From Lineus longissimus (Eukaryota > Nemertea > Pilidiophora > Heteronemertea > Lineidae): 64,000 bases of DNA. This document shows, one piece after another, positions 28,340 to 38,494 of this stretch. The DNA lies in the NCBI RefSeq assembly GCF_910592395.1, contig NC_088310.1, positions 11,417,501 to 11,481,500 of the forward strand, given 5' to 3'. Each line of letters opens with the position of its first letter. The first letter of the stretch is position 1. The notes beneath the pieces were generated by a model. The model was not told the origin of the DNA. It did not search any database and saw only the letters and a program-made list of their open reading frames with translations. Made by a program: the position numbers and the translations under genes.

Positions 28340-29190
28340 CAGTGATACAATGGATTCGCTTTTTTTTCAACATAATTGGTTCTCTGAGTTGGAATGTCCT
28401 TATCAGAAACATCTAATAACGATTTACCACTCTCTTATCTCTGCTCATCTCAACTATCAAATATTATCTTGGGGCTATGATCACAACGAAATTTTAAAAT
28501 TACAAAAGAAAGCTATTCGTGCCATTACTCTCAGTCATCCTATTAGTCACACTGACCCTTTATTCATAAAGCTGAAACTACTCAAACTACCGGACTTACA
28601 CAAATTAATTGAAATAAAATTTCTCTATAGATTTTTAAAAAAGGATTTACCAGTGTACTTCATGCACAATTTTTTCTCATTTAACAGTGATGTTCATAAC
28701 TATCCCACAAGAATTAATGATAAATTTAAAATACCAAATGTAAGACACGAATATGCCAAAATGACACCACGATACAGTTTAACTAAATTATATAATTCTC
28801 TCTCAAAACAAACTCTAAACAAACTCCACTCAAATTTTAGCTTAAAATCCTTTTCAACATACTACAAAAATGAAATTTTGGGTTCCTATAATAAAAAGTG
28901 CCAAATTCGCAACTGCTATGTTTGCGACATTCGTTAAACTTTTTTCGTCTTATAACTGTTATTACTCACTCCTTCACTGTAAAATAGAACTGTCTTGTCA
29001 ATTAAATTGTAAATCCTGTATATAATAATTAACATTGTACTACATGTAATTCATAAGGGAGCAGGCATTAAGCGGCCAATCTGGTCTTGTTCTGCTCCCG
29101 ACCACAATCAATATTATGTATTTCATTAATGCACCTTGTAAATTTTGTTGGTCGAATAAATATTCATATTCATATTCATATTCATCCGGA
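28340..29190 (+). mobile_element. 5'-truncated non-LTR retrotransposon (Jockey/CR1-like) with RT C-terminus
   Basis: The open frame at 28350-28937 (195 codons) encodes the C-terminal part of a LINE reverse transcriptase: IYHSLISAHLNYQILSWG, then LQKKAIRAIT and HTDPLFIKLKLLKLPDL, in the order seen in Jockey/CR1-type ORF2 proteins. The catalytic palm with its DD motif is absent upstream, as expected from 5' truncation during insertion. After the stop there is an AT-rich 3' UTR, and the copy ends in a TATTCA hexamer repeat at about 29156-29190, a typical LINE tail. The reading frame up to the stop is uninterrupted, so the copy is fairly young, but it cannot mobilise on its own. Confidence 0.85.
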
Positions 29191-29194
29191 ACCT

Positions 29195-30825
29195 CATGGC
29201 CTATACTCCTTTAAACATAGCCGGGGTGTAATAAATCTTTATAAAGATGCAATAAACATTGATGGTCAAGATGTATCAGAAATGGCCAAGTCCCGTAGAC
29301 GTAGAATTAGTACGCACAAAGTGCAAAGGCCTGAACTCACTGTCGCGTTTTAACGTTTTTTAAGAAGTTAAATCATGCTTTTGGTCGCATACCTATTCAG
29401 GAACTTCCGAAATTTGATACGGCCAGTCGACCGATATGAAACAGTTCCTTATGAGAGAACCGCAGTGGTTGGTGACATGTTACCCAGCTGGTACACGTAA
29501 TCGGTCTATAACACGGTGGACAAGTTTGAAGTGATTGAATTTGGCCCGGGGATAATATTTGGATGCGTCGAATAGCGAAAGGCCCTACAAAACATGCTTT
29601 TCTTCTTGATTTGTGCTTTATCCTCACGGATTCTGACAAAACCAGGCCTTTGTATCTTCGTTGCAGATTCCATTCACAATATTTCAATACTAAATCATTA
29701 GCCGTTGAAGCATTAGGCGGGTATTCATTGGAGGGTATATTCGGTTTATCCCATAAAGTAACTGGTGGGAAATGTAGCCCCATAGTTGATGACGTATTCC
29801 GGAAATTCTATAAGTTATAAGTATAAGTTTAAGGATAAGTTGTGGATCTCAACCTCACTATAGTGGCTGTTGTTGTACGACCGCATTAGATCGATTATGT
29901 CACAACCAAGCGGCCGATTCGTCCATCACACTGTTTTAACTATAAAATTCAAAATTATTGACAAGCTCTTCGTCACATGCGGGAGTGTCACTAAATGGCG
30001 GGAATGATAAATCGAGTGCGATCTCGGAAGACTTTTGCTATCCAAATCACATGAAAGTCACAAAAGATCGGGGTTCTTTTATTTCCCTGAACGCTTTGAG
30101 TGGCTGAAAAAGCTGACTGAGGCCTGAAACAAGGTTATAAAAGCTCAATTATCTCTTCATCATTGAATGAAAATTGCCATGAAGTTATTGCTTTTACTCA
30201 TTTCAGTATTCACCGGTTGCCGTTCACCCCTGTGCATTCACGTACTGATAGAACCCAACTATTGGTGATTGACTGATCGTCAGAAACCTATGCAATGCCT
30301 TGGAGAAGCGCTCCTGAGGTGGGACCAAATATCACAATGGTGTTAAGTTCCGAGAACTATCTGTAGGACGTCATTTGGGCATGTAGCCTAATAGCAATCA
30401 TCAATCAACGAACTGGTTTCGTGAATCTGCATGGCATTAATAAGCAATTGCGCAAAAAGCACAATTTTACATAGTGAACTAGGCAAAAACTACTAAAGGT
30501 ATCGAAAGACATGTTGTAGGATCAGAAATATGCCAAAATAAAAATGGTGAAAGTTCAATTTTTCACTTTTTGTGATTCTACAATGAAGCCACCCGAAGAT
30601 TTTAGCCGCTTTGTACACTCGTTTCAGAGCATTGATGGACTTGTGAACTAAGATTGTATATACTTTAAGGGTTATTATAAATTGTGAATATCAGCATTCA
30701 ATTGATATCTTGACTTTTTCATTTTTGTGAACGGCGACACGTCGGTAACATATGGAATACTATCTTCTTGTCAAGCATTGGCACTCAACACAACTTACCT
30801 GGTTGTGAAGGAGACCTGGTGAGGG
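29195..30825. other. Gene-free stretch, nothing recognised
   Basis: Short overlapping ORFs occur on both strands near 29400-29820 (up to 128 codons), with no recognisable motif or splice context. No tandem repeat or long inverted repeat was seen. Confidence 0.5.
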
Positions 30826-30829
30826 ATCT

Positions 30830-31745
30830 GGAACCACTTGTCCCATCTTGCTTAAACAGGACTGCTAACATAAGGGACACCAAGCCAGATGAGACGGTCA
30901 CATCCCTTGCCCATGATCATTGATGATGTTACATGTATGAAATGTCCTATACTAGTCCCATCTTGGTTCAGGCACACTATAACCAAGCTGGATGAGACAA
31001 TCACATCCCTTGCCCATGATATTGGTTATGAGGTGTCCTATAGTCCCATCGTGGGTCAGGGACACCAAGCCAGGTAAGACAGTCACATCCCTTGCCCATG
31101 ATCATTGATGATGTTACATGTATGACATATCCTATACTAGTCCCATCTTGGTTCAGGGACACTATAACCAGGCTGGATGAGACAATCACATCCCTTGCCC
31201 ATGATATTGGTTATGAGGTGTCATATAGTCCCATCATGGTTCAGGGACACCAAGCCGGGTAAGACAGTCACATCTCTTGCCCATGATATTGTTTATGAGG
31301 TGTCCTATAGTCCCATCATGGTTCAGGGACACCAAGCCAGGTAAGACAGTCACATCTCTTGCCCATGATATTGTTTATGAGGTGTCCTATAGTCCCATCA
31401 TGGTTCAGGGACACCAAGCCAGGTAAGACAGTCACATCTCTTGCCCATGATATTGGTTATGAGGTGTCCTTTAGTCCCATCGTGGTTCAGGGACACCAAG
31501 CTGGGAGGACAGTTTTATCCCTTGCCCATGATATTGGTTATTGGGTGTCCTATACTTGTCCCATCGAGGTTCAGGACACCAAGACGAGCGAGATGGTCAC
31601 ATCCCTTGCCCATGATATAGGTTATGACATATCCTATACAGAGTCCTATACTGCTTGTCTCATCTTGGTTCAGGGACACTAAGCTGGATGTGTGACGGTC
31701 ACATCCCTCGCCTATATGTTGGTTATGACATGTCCTATACCAGTG
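30830..31745 (+). repeat. 82-bp tandem repeat array (about 9-10 units)
   Basis: A landmark CACATC(C/T)CTTGCCCATGAT recurs at 30899, 31002, 31085, 31186, 31269, 31351 and 31433, with more degenerate copies to about 31740. The core period is 82 bp; two early units are about 20 bp longer. Flanking phrases are GTCCTATAGTCCCATC and GGTTCAGGGACACCAAGC. ORFs inside simply read through the repeat and have no coding support. Confidence 0.9.
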
Positions 31746-31749
31746 TAGT

Positions 31750-32435
31750 ATGAAGAAGGCAGGTTTAGTTGTGATTTTGAACTCAAGGTAGAGCCGATCA
31801 TCATTTTAACCCCCACACATATATCACTATCAGGTTAAACCTTTTTTCGCTAAAGAATTGCATCATATTTATAACACTTTATAGGTACCATCTCTTATGA
31901 GGGAATAATATATCTTTCAAAAGCACATGAAAAAGTGTCATGAGGAATCAGTAAAAAAAGGACCAGTGAATTTACTTTTTTTCAAGGAAAACCCCATTTT
32001 ATTATAAAAATACATAGCTAAGTCAGAAGTCATGGATATAATTGTCATTTTCTGAAGATTTAGTGTATCTGCTGAAACTTAAAGGGAGTGTAAACAATCA
32101 TCAACGTTTGCACAGAAAAATGCCATCAAAGTCATCCTTAAGCTAACTTTGCAATGCTGGCCCAGGCCTACTATTCAAGATGGCAGCCGAAATATAAGAC
32201 ACAAAACTTGGTTCACGCCAAGTTGATTCTAATCAATACATATAATCCTAATTACTACAGCAAAACTGAGGGCATACATGGGTGAATTCAGGCCTATTAT
32301 GTAATCTTCGCACGTACCGAAAGCTGTCTGGGGTGAGGAACTGGGCTATTTATTGGGATAGCAATTAATACTTTGGTGTCGCACCTCCCTGCAGAGCGTA
32401 ATCTGGTGAAACTTATACTTCAATTCTAGCTGAAA
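31750..32435. other. Gene-free stretch, nothing recognised
   Basis: AT-rich sequence between two tandem arrays. No ORF, RNA gene or repeat structure was recognised. Confidence 0.4.
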
Positions 32436-32442
32436 CAGCTGT

Positions 32443-32494
32443 GGTGATAATACCATCGCTAACCTGTAACCTCACCATGCTTCAATGGGTGGGC
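32443..32494 (+). repeat. Orphan monomer of the 49-bp satellite
   Basis: One isolated unit (GGTGATAATACCATCGC, then CTGTAACCTCACCATGCTTC and AATGGGTGGGCGA) sits about 5.5 kb beyond the array. It shares the rare CTCACCATGCTTCAATGGG combination with a unit at the right end of the array (about 26850-26884), differing there in only a few bases. Confidence 0.9.
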
Positions 32495-32504
32495 GATTAG
32501 TAGC

Positions 32505-33905
32505 TGGCTTTTGAACCGGGAAATGGGCTAAGAAATGGTTAAAATGAAATGCAAAGGAATGAAATGGAGTCAGAAATGGTTAAAGTGACTTGTAGCTGCA
32601 TCGGGAGCCAGCATTTGAATAGGGAAATGGACTTATAGAGGGTTAAAATGAGTTAAGACGAATAAGGAACTGGGCATTTTGAACTGGGAAATGGAGTCAG
32701 AAAGGTTTAAAGAGACTTGCAAATGAATGAAATGGGGTCAGAAAGGGTTAAAGTGACTTGTGGCTGAATCGGGAGCCAGCATTTGAATTGGGAAATGGAC
32801 TTATAGAGGGTTAAAATGAGTTAAGACGAATAAGGAACTGGCATTTTGAACTGGGAAATGGAGTCAGAAAGGGTTAAAGAGACTTGCAAATGAATGAAAT
32901 GGAGTCAGATAGGGTTAAAGTGACTTGTAGCTGAATCGGGAGCCAGCATTTGAATAGGAAATGGACTAATAGAGGGTTAAAATGAGTTAAGACAAATAAG
33001 GAGCTGGCATTTTGAACTCGGAAATGGAGTCAGAAGGGGCAAAGTGACTTGTAGCTGAATCGGGAGCCAGTATTTGAATAGGGAAATGGACTTATAGAGG
33101 GTTAAAATGAGTTAAGACGAATAAGGAACTGGCATTTTGAACTGGGAATTGGAGTCAGAAAGGGTTAAAGAGACTTGCAAATGAATGAAATGGAGTCAGA
33201 TAGGGTTAAAGTGACTTGTAGCTGAATCGGGAGCCAGCATTTGAATAGGAAATGGACTAATAGAGGGTTAAAATGAGTCAAGACAAATAAGGAACTGGCA
33301 TTTTGAACTGGGAAATGGAGTCAGAAAGCGTTAAAGAGACTTGCAAATGAATGAAATGGAGACAGAAAGGGTTAACGTGACTTGTAGCTGAATCGGGAGC
33401 CAGCATTTCAATAGGGAAATGGACTTATAGAAGGTTAAAATGACTTAAGACGAATAAGGAACTGGCATTTTGAATTGGGAAATGGAATCAGAAAGGGTTA
33501 AAGAGACTTGCAAATGAAATGGAGTCAAAAAGGGTTAAAGTGACTTGCAAACGAATGAAATGGAGTCAGAAAGGGTTAAAAAGACTTGCAGCTGAATCGG
33601 GAGCCAGCATTTGAATAGGGAGATGGAGTTATAGAGGGTTAAAATGAGTTAAAACGAATAAGGAGGTGGCATTTTGAACCGGGAAATGGAGTCAAAAAGG
33701 GTTAAAGTGACTTGTAAGTGAATGAAATGGAGTCAGAAAGGGTTAAAGAGACTTGCAGCTGAATCGGGAGCCAGCATTTGAATCGAGAAGTGGAGTTATA
33801 GAGGGTTAAAATGCGTTAAGACGAATAAGGAACTGGCATTTTGAACTGGGAAATATGTCAGAAAGGGTTAAAGTCACTGATAGTTGAATCGGGAGCTTGG
33901 TAGGA
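32505..33905 (+). repeat. ~167-bp higher-order tandem array built from ~41-43-bp subunits
   Basis: TCGGGAGCC recurs at 32601, 32769, 32936, 33060, 33227, 33393, 33597, 33763 and 33888. Most spacings are 166-168 bp, with exceptions of 124-125 and 204 that differ by one subunit of about 41 bp. Each subunit carries a GGGTTAAA core after GAAATGGAGTCAGAAA or a variant of it. No coding capacity is implied. Confidence 0.9.
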
Positions 33906-33969
33906 AAGGGTTAAAACCACCAAGTTGAGTTATCGGACTTTGGAGGGTTAATATTTGAAAGAAATTTGA

Positions 33970-34100
33970 ATTGGGAACTGGGAAATGCTTAGCCCATTTC
34001 CTAGTTCCTTATTCGTACCCAAATTCGTACCCAAACATGGGTACGAATAAGGAACTGCCAACTGGGAACTGGGAACTGGGAACTGGGAACTGGGAGCCAA
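33970..34100. repeat. Inverted repeat plus AACTGGG heptamer microsatellite
   Basis: GTTCCTTATTCGTACCCA (34004-34021) has an exact reverse complement at 34038-34055, with a nested 11-bp stem inside (34023-34048). Immediately after it comes a run of about five AACTGGG units (about 34060-34095). Small ORFs on both strands here are low-complexity by-products. Confidence 0.85.
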
Positions 34101-34429
34101 CTTCACAGACCCGATATTATGACATAGTACAAAAACAATTAATCGCAAGTTACTTAATTGATTTCAAGATAATCAACCCAAATTTTTGTCGAACATCTGG
34201 TTCATCTTGAAAGAGAAAACTTTCCATTTTTTCCCCTCTTAGCCAGCGTAGTTCCTGGGCTTATCCATTCTTTTAGGCCCTTATACCCCTATTTTACGCC
34301 TTCTACCCCCTGTAACAAGCACTCAATTAATTAAGGGCCTGTGGTCTACTATATAATTATATATTATTTTGCTGTTAGTGTTATATGATTTCTCTGTAGA
34401 TTCTAACGCTTTTTTTAAAATTTTTTATT

Positions 34430-34622
34430 ATCATTTGTAGTCACGTCACCTCCGCACGCTGATGGTCAGGGTACATTTCCTAAGACAGATCCCTGCCTGT
34501 TTTACTTTCCTCTGCATCTTCTCTCTATCCCGCACCAGTTTATTGTATTTTCGAAACCTATATGAATGTAGTATTCATCTGGCTCAATAAACTGCTTTGA
34601 ATTTGAATTGAATTTATAAACG
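34430..34622 (+). mobile_element. Probable LINE/SINE 3' end with TTGAAT-type tail
   Basis: The sequence ends in GGCTCAATAAACTGCTTTG followed by AATTTGAATTGAATTT, an AATAAA-like signal plus a short A/T-rich repeat tail characteristic of LINE 3' ends. No coding part is preserved. The family is not identified. Confidence 0.45.
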
Positions 34623-34974
34623 AATCAATCATGGCCACGTGCATTTTTGAGAGACGACTTGCCACGACTTCTTTTCGATTTATCAACATCATGATCGTCA
34701 TAAACTGGCCCGATAATAGGTCTGCGTTGTTCCTTACCTTTCCTTATACTTCTGTAACACTTTACGATAAGAAAATCTAATGATGAGGGCACAAGTTTAT
34801 CATCAAATCAAATCATCAAGTACGGTAAACTGTAAACACATCAATCACGTGATCATTGTCACGTGATGGGCGGAGCTGCCTCATGGTGTAACGGTAAAAT
34901 CAGTCCAGGGAAAAATAATTGTCCGTTGGTCTCCCGGGGTAGGTCTGCACGATCAGCTGGTCATTTGCAATGGT

Positions 34975-36345
34975 GAGATCATTACGAAGGACCATCAAGT
35001 AACAATCTCTTATTTAGACCAATAGAGAATACTATGATATTGTCTTCAATACTACTTGATTATTATATGATATATTATATAAGGAAAACATAGTCACAAC
35101 CTTAGATCATGCCGAACGGATTATCATTATTCAACCTCATCCTGATAATAGACGATGAACCATCTCTCATCATGATATCACAACATGATATGATTATAGA
35201 CTAGACAAGTGGATGATAACTGGATGATAAAACACATAATCTCAACCTTATATCATGACGAAGGACCATCACATAACCTCATCATCATGATAACAGTCAC
35301 AACATTGCCCAATATATGATATTATCCACAAATTATTACCTGGAATAATGGGAAAAACATAGTCACGACATTAAATTATATAAGGACCATTCGACCTCAT
35401 CATGATGATATAACATGATATGATACACTAATACCCAATGTGATATTGTCTTCAATTAACATATGTAGTCACAACAACCTTAGATAATGACTAAGGACCA
35501 TCATATCAACCTCATCATGACTTACAGTCACTTTTATATAAAGACCAATATTATGTGATAGTGTCGTCACTTATTACCTGGTATAATGGAGAAAACATAG
35601 TCACAACATTATATTATATAAGGACCATTCGACCTCATCATGATGATATAACATGATATAATACACTAATACCCAATGTGACATTGTCTTCAATTAACAT
35701 AGTTACAACAACCTTAGATAATGACTAAGGACCATCATATTAACCTCATTATGACTTATAGTCACTAATTGTATATAAAGACCAATATCGTCACTTATTA
35801 CCTAGTATAATGGAGAAAACATAGTCACAACATTAGATTATATAAGGACCATTCGACCTCATCATGATGATATAACATGATATAATACACTAATACCCAA
35901 TGTGACATTGTCTTCAATTAACATAGTTACAACAACCTTAGATAATGACTAAGGACCATCATATTAACCTCATTATGACTTATAGTCACTAATTGTATAT
36001 ATATAGCCTGAGATCATCCACGCATGGTCGGTTTAAGGTAAAACCTGAGATCAGACGAAGGACCATCATATTATTCAAAATAATCTCGTTATAACAGTAC
36101 TGTCATCTCTCATGAAGATCAATGTATAACTTTGTCTTTAATTATTACATGTTAGGAAAACAATAGTCACAACCTTAGATAATGACGAAGGACCATCATA
36201 TTCAACCTCATAGTCACAACCTGAGGATTCGATATAATGTTGTATCAATATCCTTTATTTTGTTAATGAAAACATAGCTAGTCACAACCAGCAGATATCA
36301 TGATCCAGGCCCATAACATTCAACCCCATGAGGATGATAATCACA
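34975..36345. repeat. AT-rich degenerate tandem array (~220-240-bp units)
   Basis: Phrases such as ATAGTCACAAC, TATAAGGACCATTCGACC, TCATGATGATATAACATG and AATGACTAAGGACCATCAT recur. ATAAGGACC with its context appears at about 35379, 35619 and 35842, and more diverged partial copies extend on both sides. No gene is visible. Confidence 0.8.
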
Positions 36346-36659
36346 GCCTAATAATGATACATATCATAATTATCTACACCTAGACCAATGTTGTTTTTAT
36401 AATTGTGTTAGGTTGTGACTCTGTATAGCAAGATGAGTCAATATCTTCTTGGTTGATATGATGGCAAGTGTGAGGTAGAATTCAGATGGTAGTCCCCACT
36501 CCGCCAACATCGTCCTGAGGAAGGGACACCCTCAATTACTCAATTCCGCCTCGGATCAATGTTGATAATCAATGGTCGAAGCCCTATCTTCAAAACCAGT
36601 CACCAGCTGAATTTGTCGTCCCAATTGTTTTCAAATCAGAAACTATAAGACAGCCTCAC

Positions 36660-36950
36660 TAGACTGTCAGCATGGTAATTGCGTTCCTGCCTCCCTTATC
36701 ATTGGAGACTGTCACCATCAAAAAGGTAATTGCATTACTGCCTCCCTTTATCCTGTGGTATACAAGTCAATCAATCACCTGCAGTTGTATTGGAGACTGT
36801 CACCATCAAAAAGGTAATTGCATTACTGCCTCCTTTTATCCTGTGGTATACAAGTCAATCAATCACCTGCAGTTGTATTGGAGACTGTCACCATCAAAAA
36901 GGTAATTGCATTACTGCCTCCTTTTATCCTGTGGTATACAAGTCAATCAC
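36660..36950 (+). repeat. 88-bp tandem repeat, three copies
   Basis: GGAGACTGTCACCATCAAAA recurs at 36704, 36792 and 36880, exactly 88 bp apart, and the copies are nearly identical. Since 88 is not a multiple of three, the same peptide appears in successive frames, which explains the three overlapping ORFs here; none is a gene. Confidence 0.92.
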
Positions 36951-36959
36951 CTTCCCTGA

Positions 36960-37420
36960 AAATCTTTCAGCACGGAGTGAGCAGCATTATTGTGTCAATG
37001 AAAAAACAAAAACAAGACTTGAGTTTTATTGATTTATTCATCTAAACAATGCATCCCAATGGGTACAGACAAGCACTTTAAGTACTGAATAGAAACACTG
37101 TCATTATTGCTAGCAAAATGCCCGTCCATCATGGAAATATGTTACATGTATTCATCTTCAACCCTGAAGTGCTCATTTGTTTTTCTTTCATCGAGCCCAA
37201 ACCACTGTGTCACAAATGTAATGTAGTGTGGGGCACGAACTGCGAAAAGGACCAAATCAGACCCACCCCCAAGGGTGACATAGGTTAGCTAATACTAGTT
37301 ATAGTAGATGGCTAAGAAACAAAAGAACCCACCTGCAATCAACCCAAAAAACAAACACGTACCAACATACATGTATATTGTACCTAATCAAAACCTACAC
37401 ATTTTTCTAATGTTCAACCC
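36960..37420. other. Gene-free stretch, nothing recognised
   Basis: Unique-looking sequence between the 88-bp repeat and the TTAA-flanked foldback element. No ORF or RNA feature was supported. Confidence 0.4.
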
Positions 37421-37425
37421 ATTAA

Positions 37426-37650
37426 GGGTTTGCTATAGGCACCGCCATTTTGGCTAGCGCTTGAAATCTTGGAGCAATTAGAACTCATTCAAAATGAAGT
37501 GAATTCAAATTTCAAGGATGGTATGCTGTTCTTTGTTTTCCAGGGAACTGCACCCCAGCCTTGTAATTGGGATTGACTGCATTTTGAATGAGTTCTAGTT
37601 GCTCCAAGATTTCAAGCTCTATCCAAAATGGCGGTGCCTATAGCAAACCC
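37426..37650. mobile_element. 225-bp foldback MITE flanked by TTAA
   Basis: The left arm begins GGGTTTGCTATAGGCACCGC and the right arm ends with its exact complement GCGGTGCCTATAGCAAACCC. The arms stay complementary for about 75 bp (including CATTTTGAATGAGTTCTA against TAGAACTCATTCAAAATG) around an 80-bp centre. TTAA lies directly outside both ends (37422-37425 and 37651-37654), fitting a TTAA target-site duplication as made by piggyBac or Kolobok transposases. The family assignment is inferred; a non-autonomous element is the best reading. Confidence 0.8.
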
Positions 37651-37654
37651 TTAA

Positions 37655-38100
37655 ATTGAAAAAAATTTGATTAGTCAACTTTTTACGCTCTACGTAGTAC
37701 CCTGTACTGAGAGGCTTGGTAGGTGCTAAAATAACAAAACATGCACTTTTCTACTATTAATGAGTTGAAAATGAAACTTGGCACAATTTAAACTATGTAC
37801 AAAATAAATTATCACAGCATTTCAACAAGATTCCTCCAGAAATAAGCATTACAAAGGAGAAAATGCGTAAATTAATGCATTGCGTCAATGTACAGGAATA
37901 AATTAAAAAAACTATTTTGTTACCATGGTACCATGGTTACTGAAATGTGTACTGAAAAATCCTCCTGGGCCCAAAATCAGATTTAAAGCTGACATGCATC
38001 CAACTCCACTTGAAACATGATAGACACCCAGTGACAGGTCTCACTTGACTGCACAAACAACAAGTTCATTGACGAGACAGGTCACAGATGAGAAGAAGAA
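37655..38100. other. No gene; possible SINE body
   Basis: No coding region. If the tRNA-like head at 38105-38190 (minus strand) belongs to a SINE, its body would run into this stretch. A near-palindrome around ACCATGGTACCATGGT lies at about 37922-37940. Confidence 0.3.
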
Positions 38101-38104
38101 AATG

Positions 38105-38190
38105 AAAAATATTATTCCCTGAACGGGTTTGAACTTAAGACATTCTGTCCTTGATCCCTACAGTCTTACCCACTGGGCCATGAAGCCGTT
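38105..38190 (-). mobile_element. tRNA-derived SINE head (Pol III boxes A and B)
   Basis: On the minus strand TGGCCCAGTGG matches the tRNA box A consensus, and AGTTCAAACCC, about 45 bases on, resembles box B. Spacing and order suit a tRNA-derived Pol III promoter. A paired acceptor stem is not evident, so this is more likely a SINE 5' region than a functional tRNA. Confidence 0.55.
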
Positions 38191-38494
38191 GTCGAATATG
38201 GACAGGTGGTTTTTGCCATATGTACCATTTTTAGTTTCAAACTGATCATGTAAATTGCCCATTGACAAAGTAAAACCAAGATTCTTTAACGGCAGATAAC
38301 GAGACAACCTGCGATGACTGATAAGGTTTTTATGAATGTATGTCAGATTTAAGAAAAAAACAAACTTGGGAGAAAATGGCCCCAGTAGTACACAGTGACC
38401 CAAAAAGACAGTGTGACCATTTTATGATGCACAATGATAACACAGACTCAGAATCAATGGGCTCCTGTTTACCTAATCACTTAATATTGATGAT

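Noticed and set aside
32505-33905. GGGTTA cores as interstitial telomere repeats
   Set aside because: GGGTTA occurs once per 41-bp subunit, not as consecutive hexamers, so it is not a telomeric tract.
34625-34807. A minus-strand open stretch of about 60 codons with KSKRSRGKSS
   Set aside because: No start codon, no clear splice pair and no recognised family; too short to support.
34868-34960. A second tRNA-like segment (CATGGTGTAACGGTAA)
   Set aside because: It resembles a D-arm but there is no acceptable box B at the right distance.
36672-37045. Three overlapping plus-strand ORFs with shared peptide
   Set aside because: They are the same 88-bp repeat read in three successive frames.
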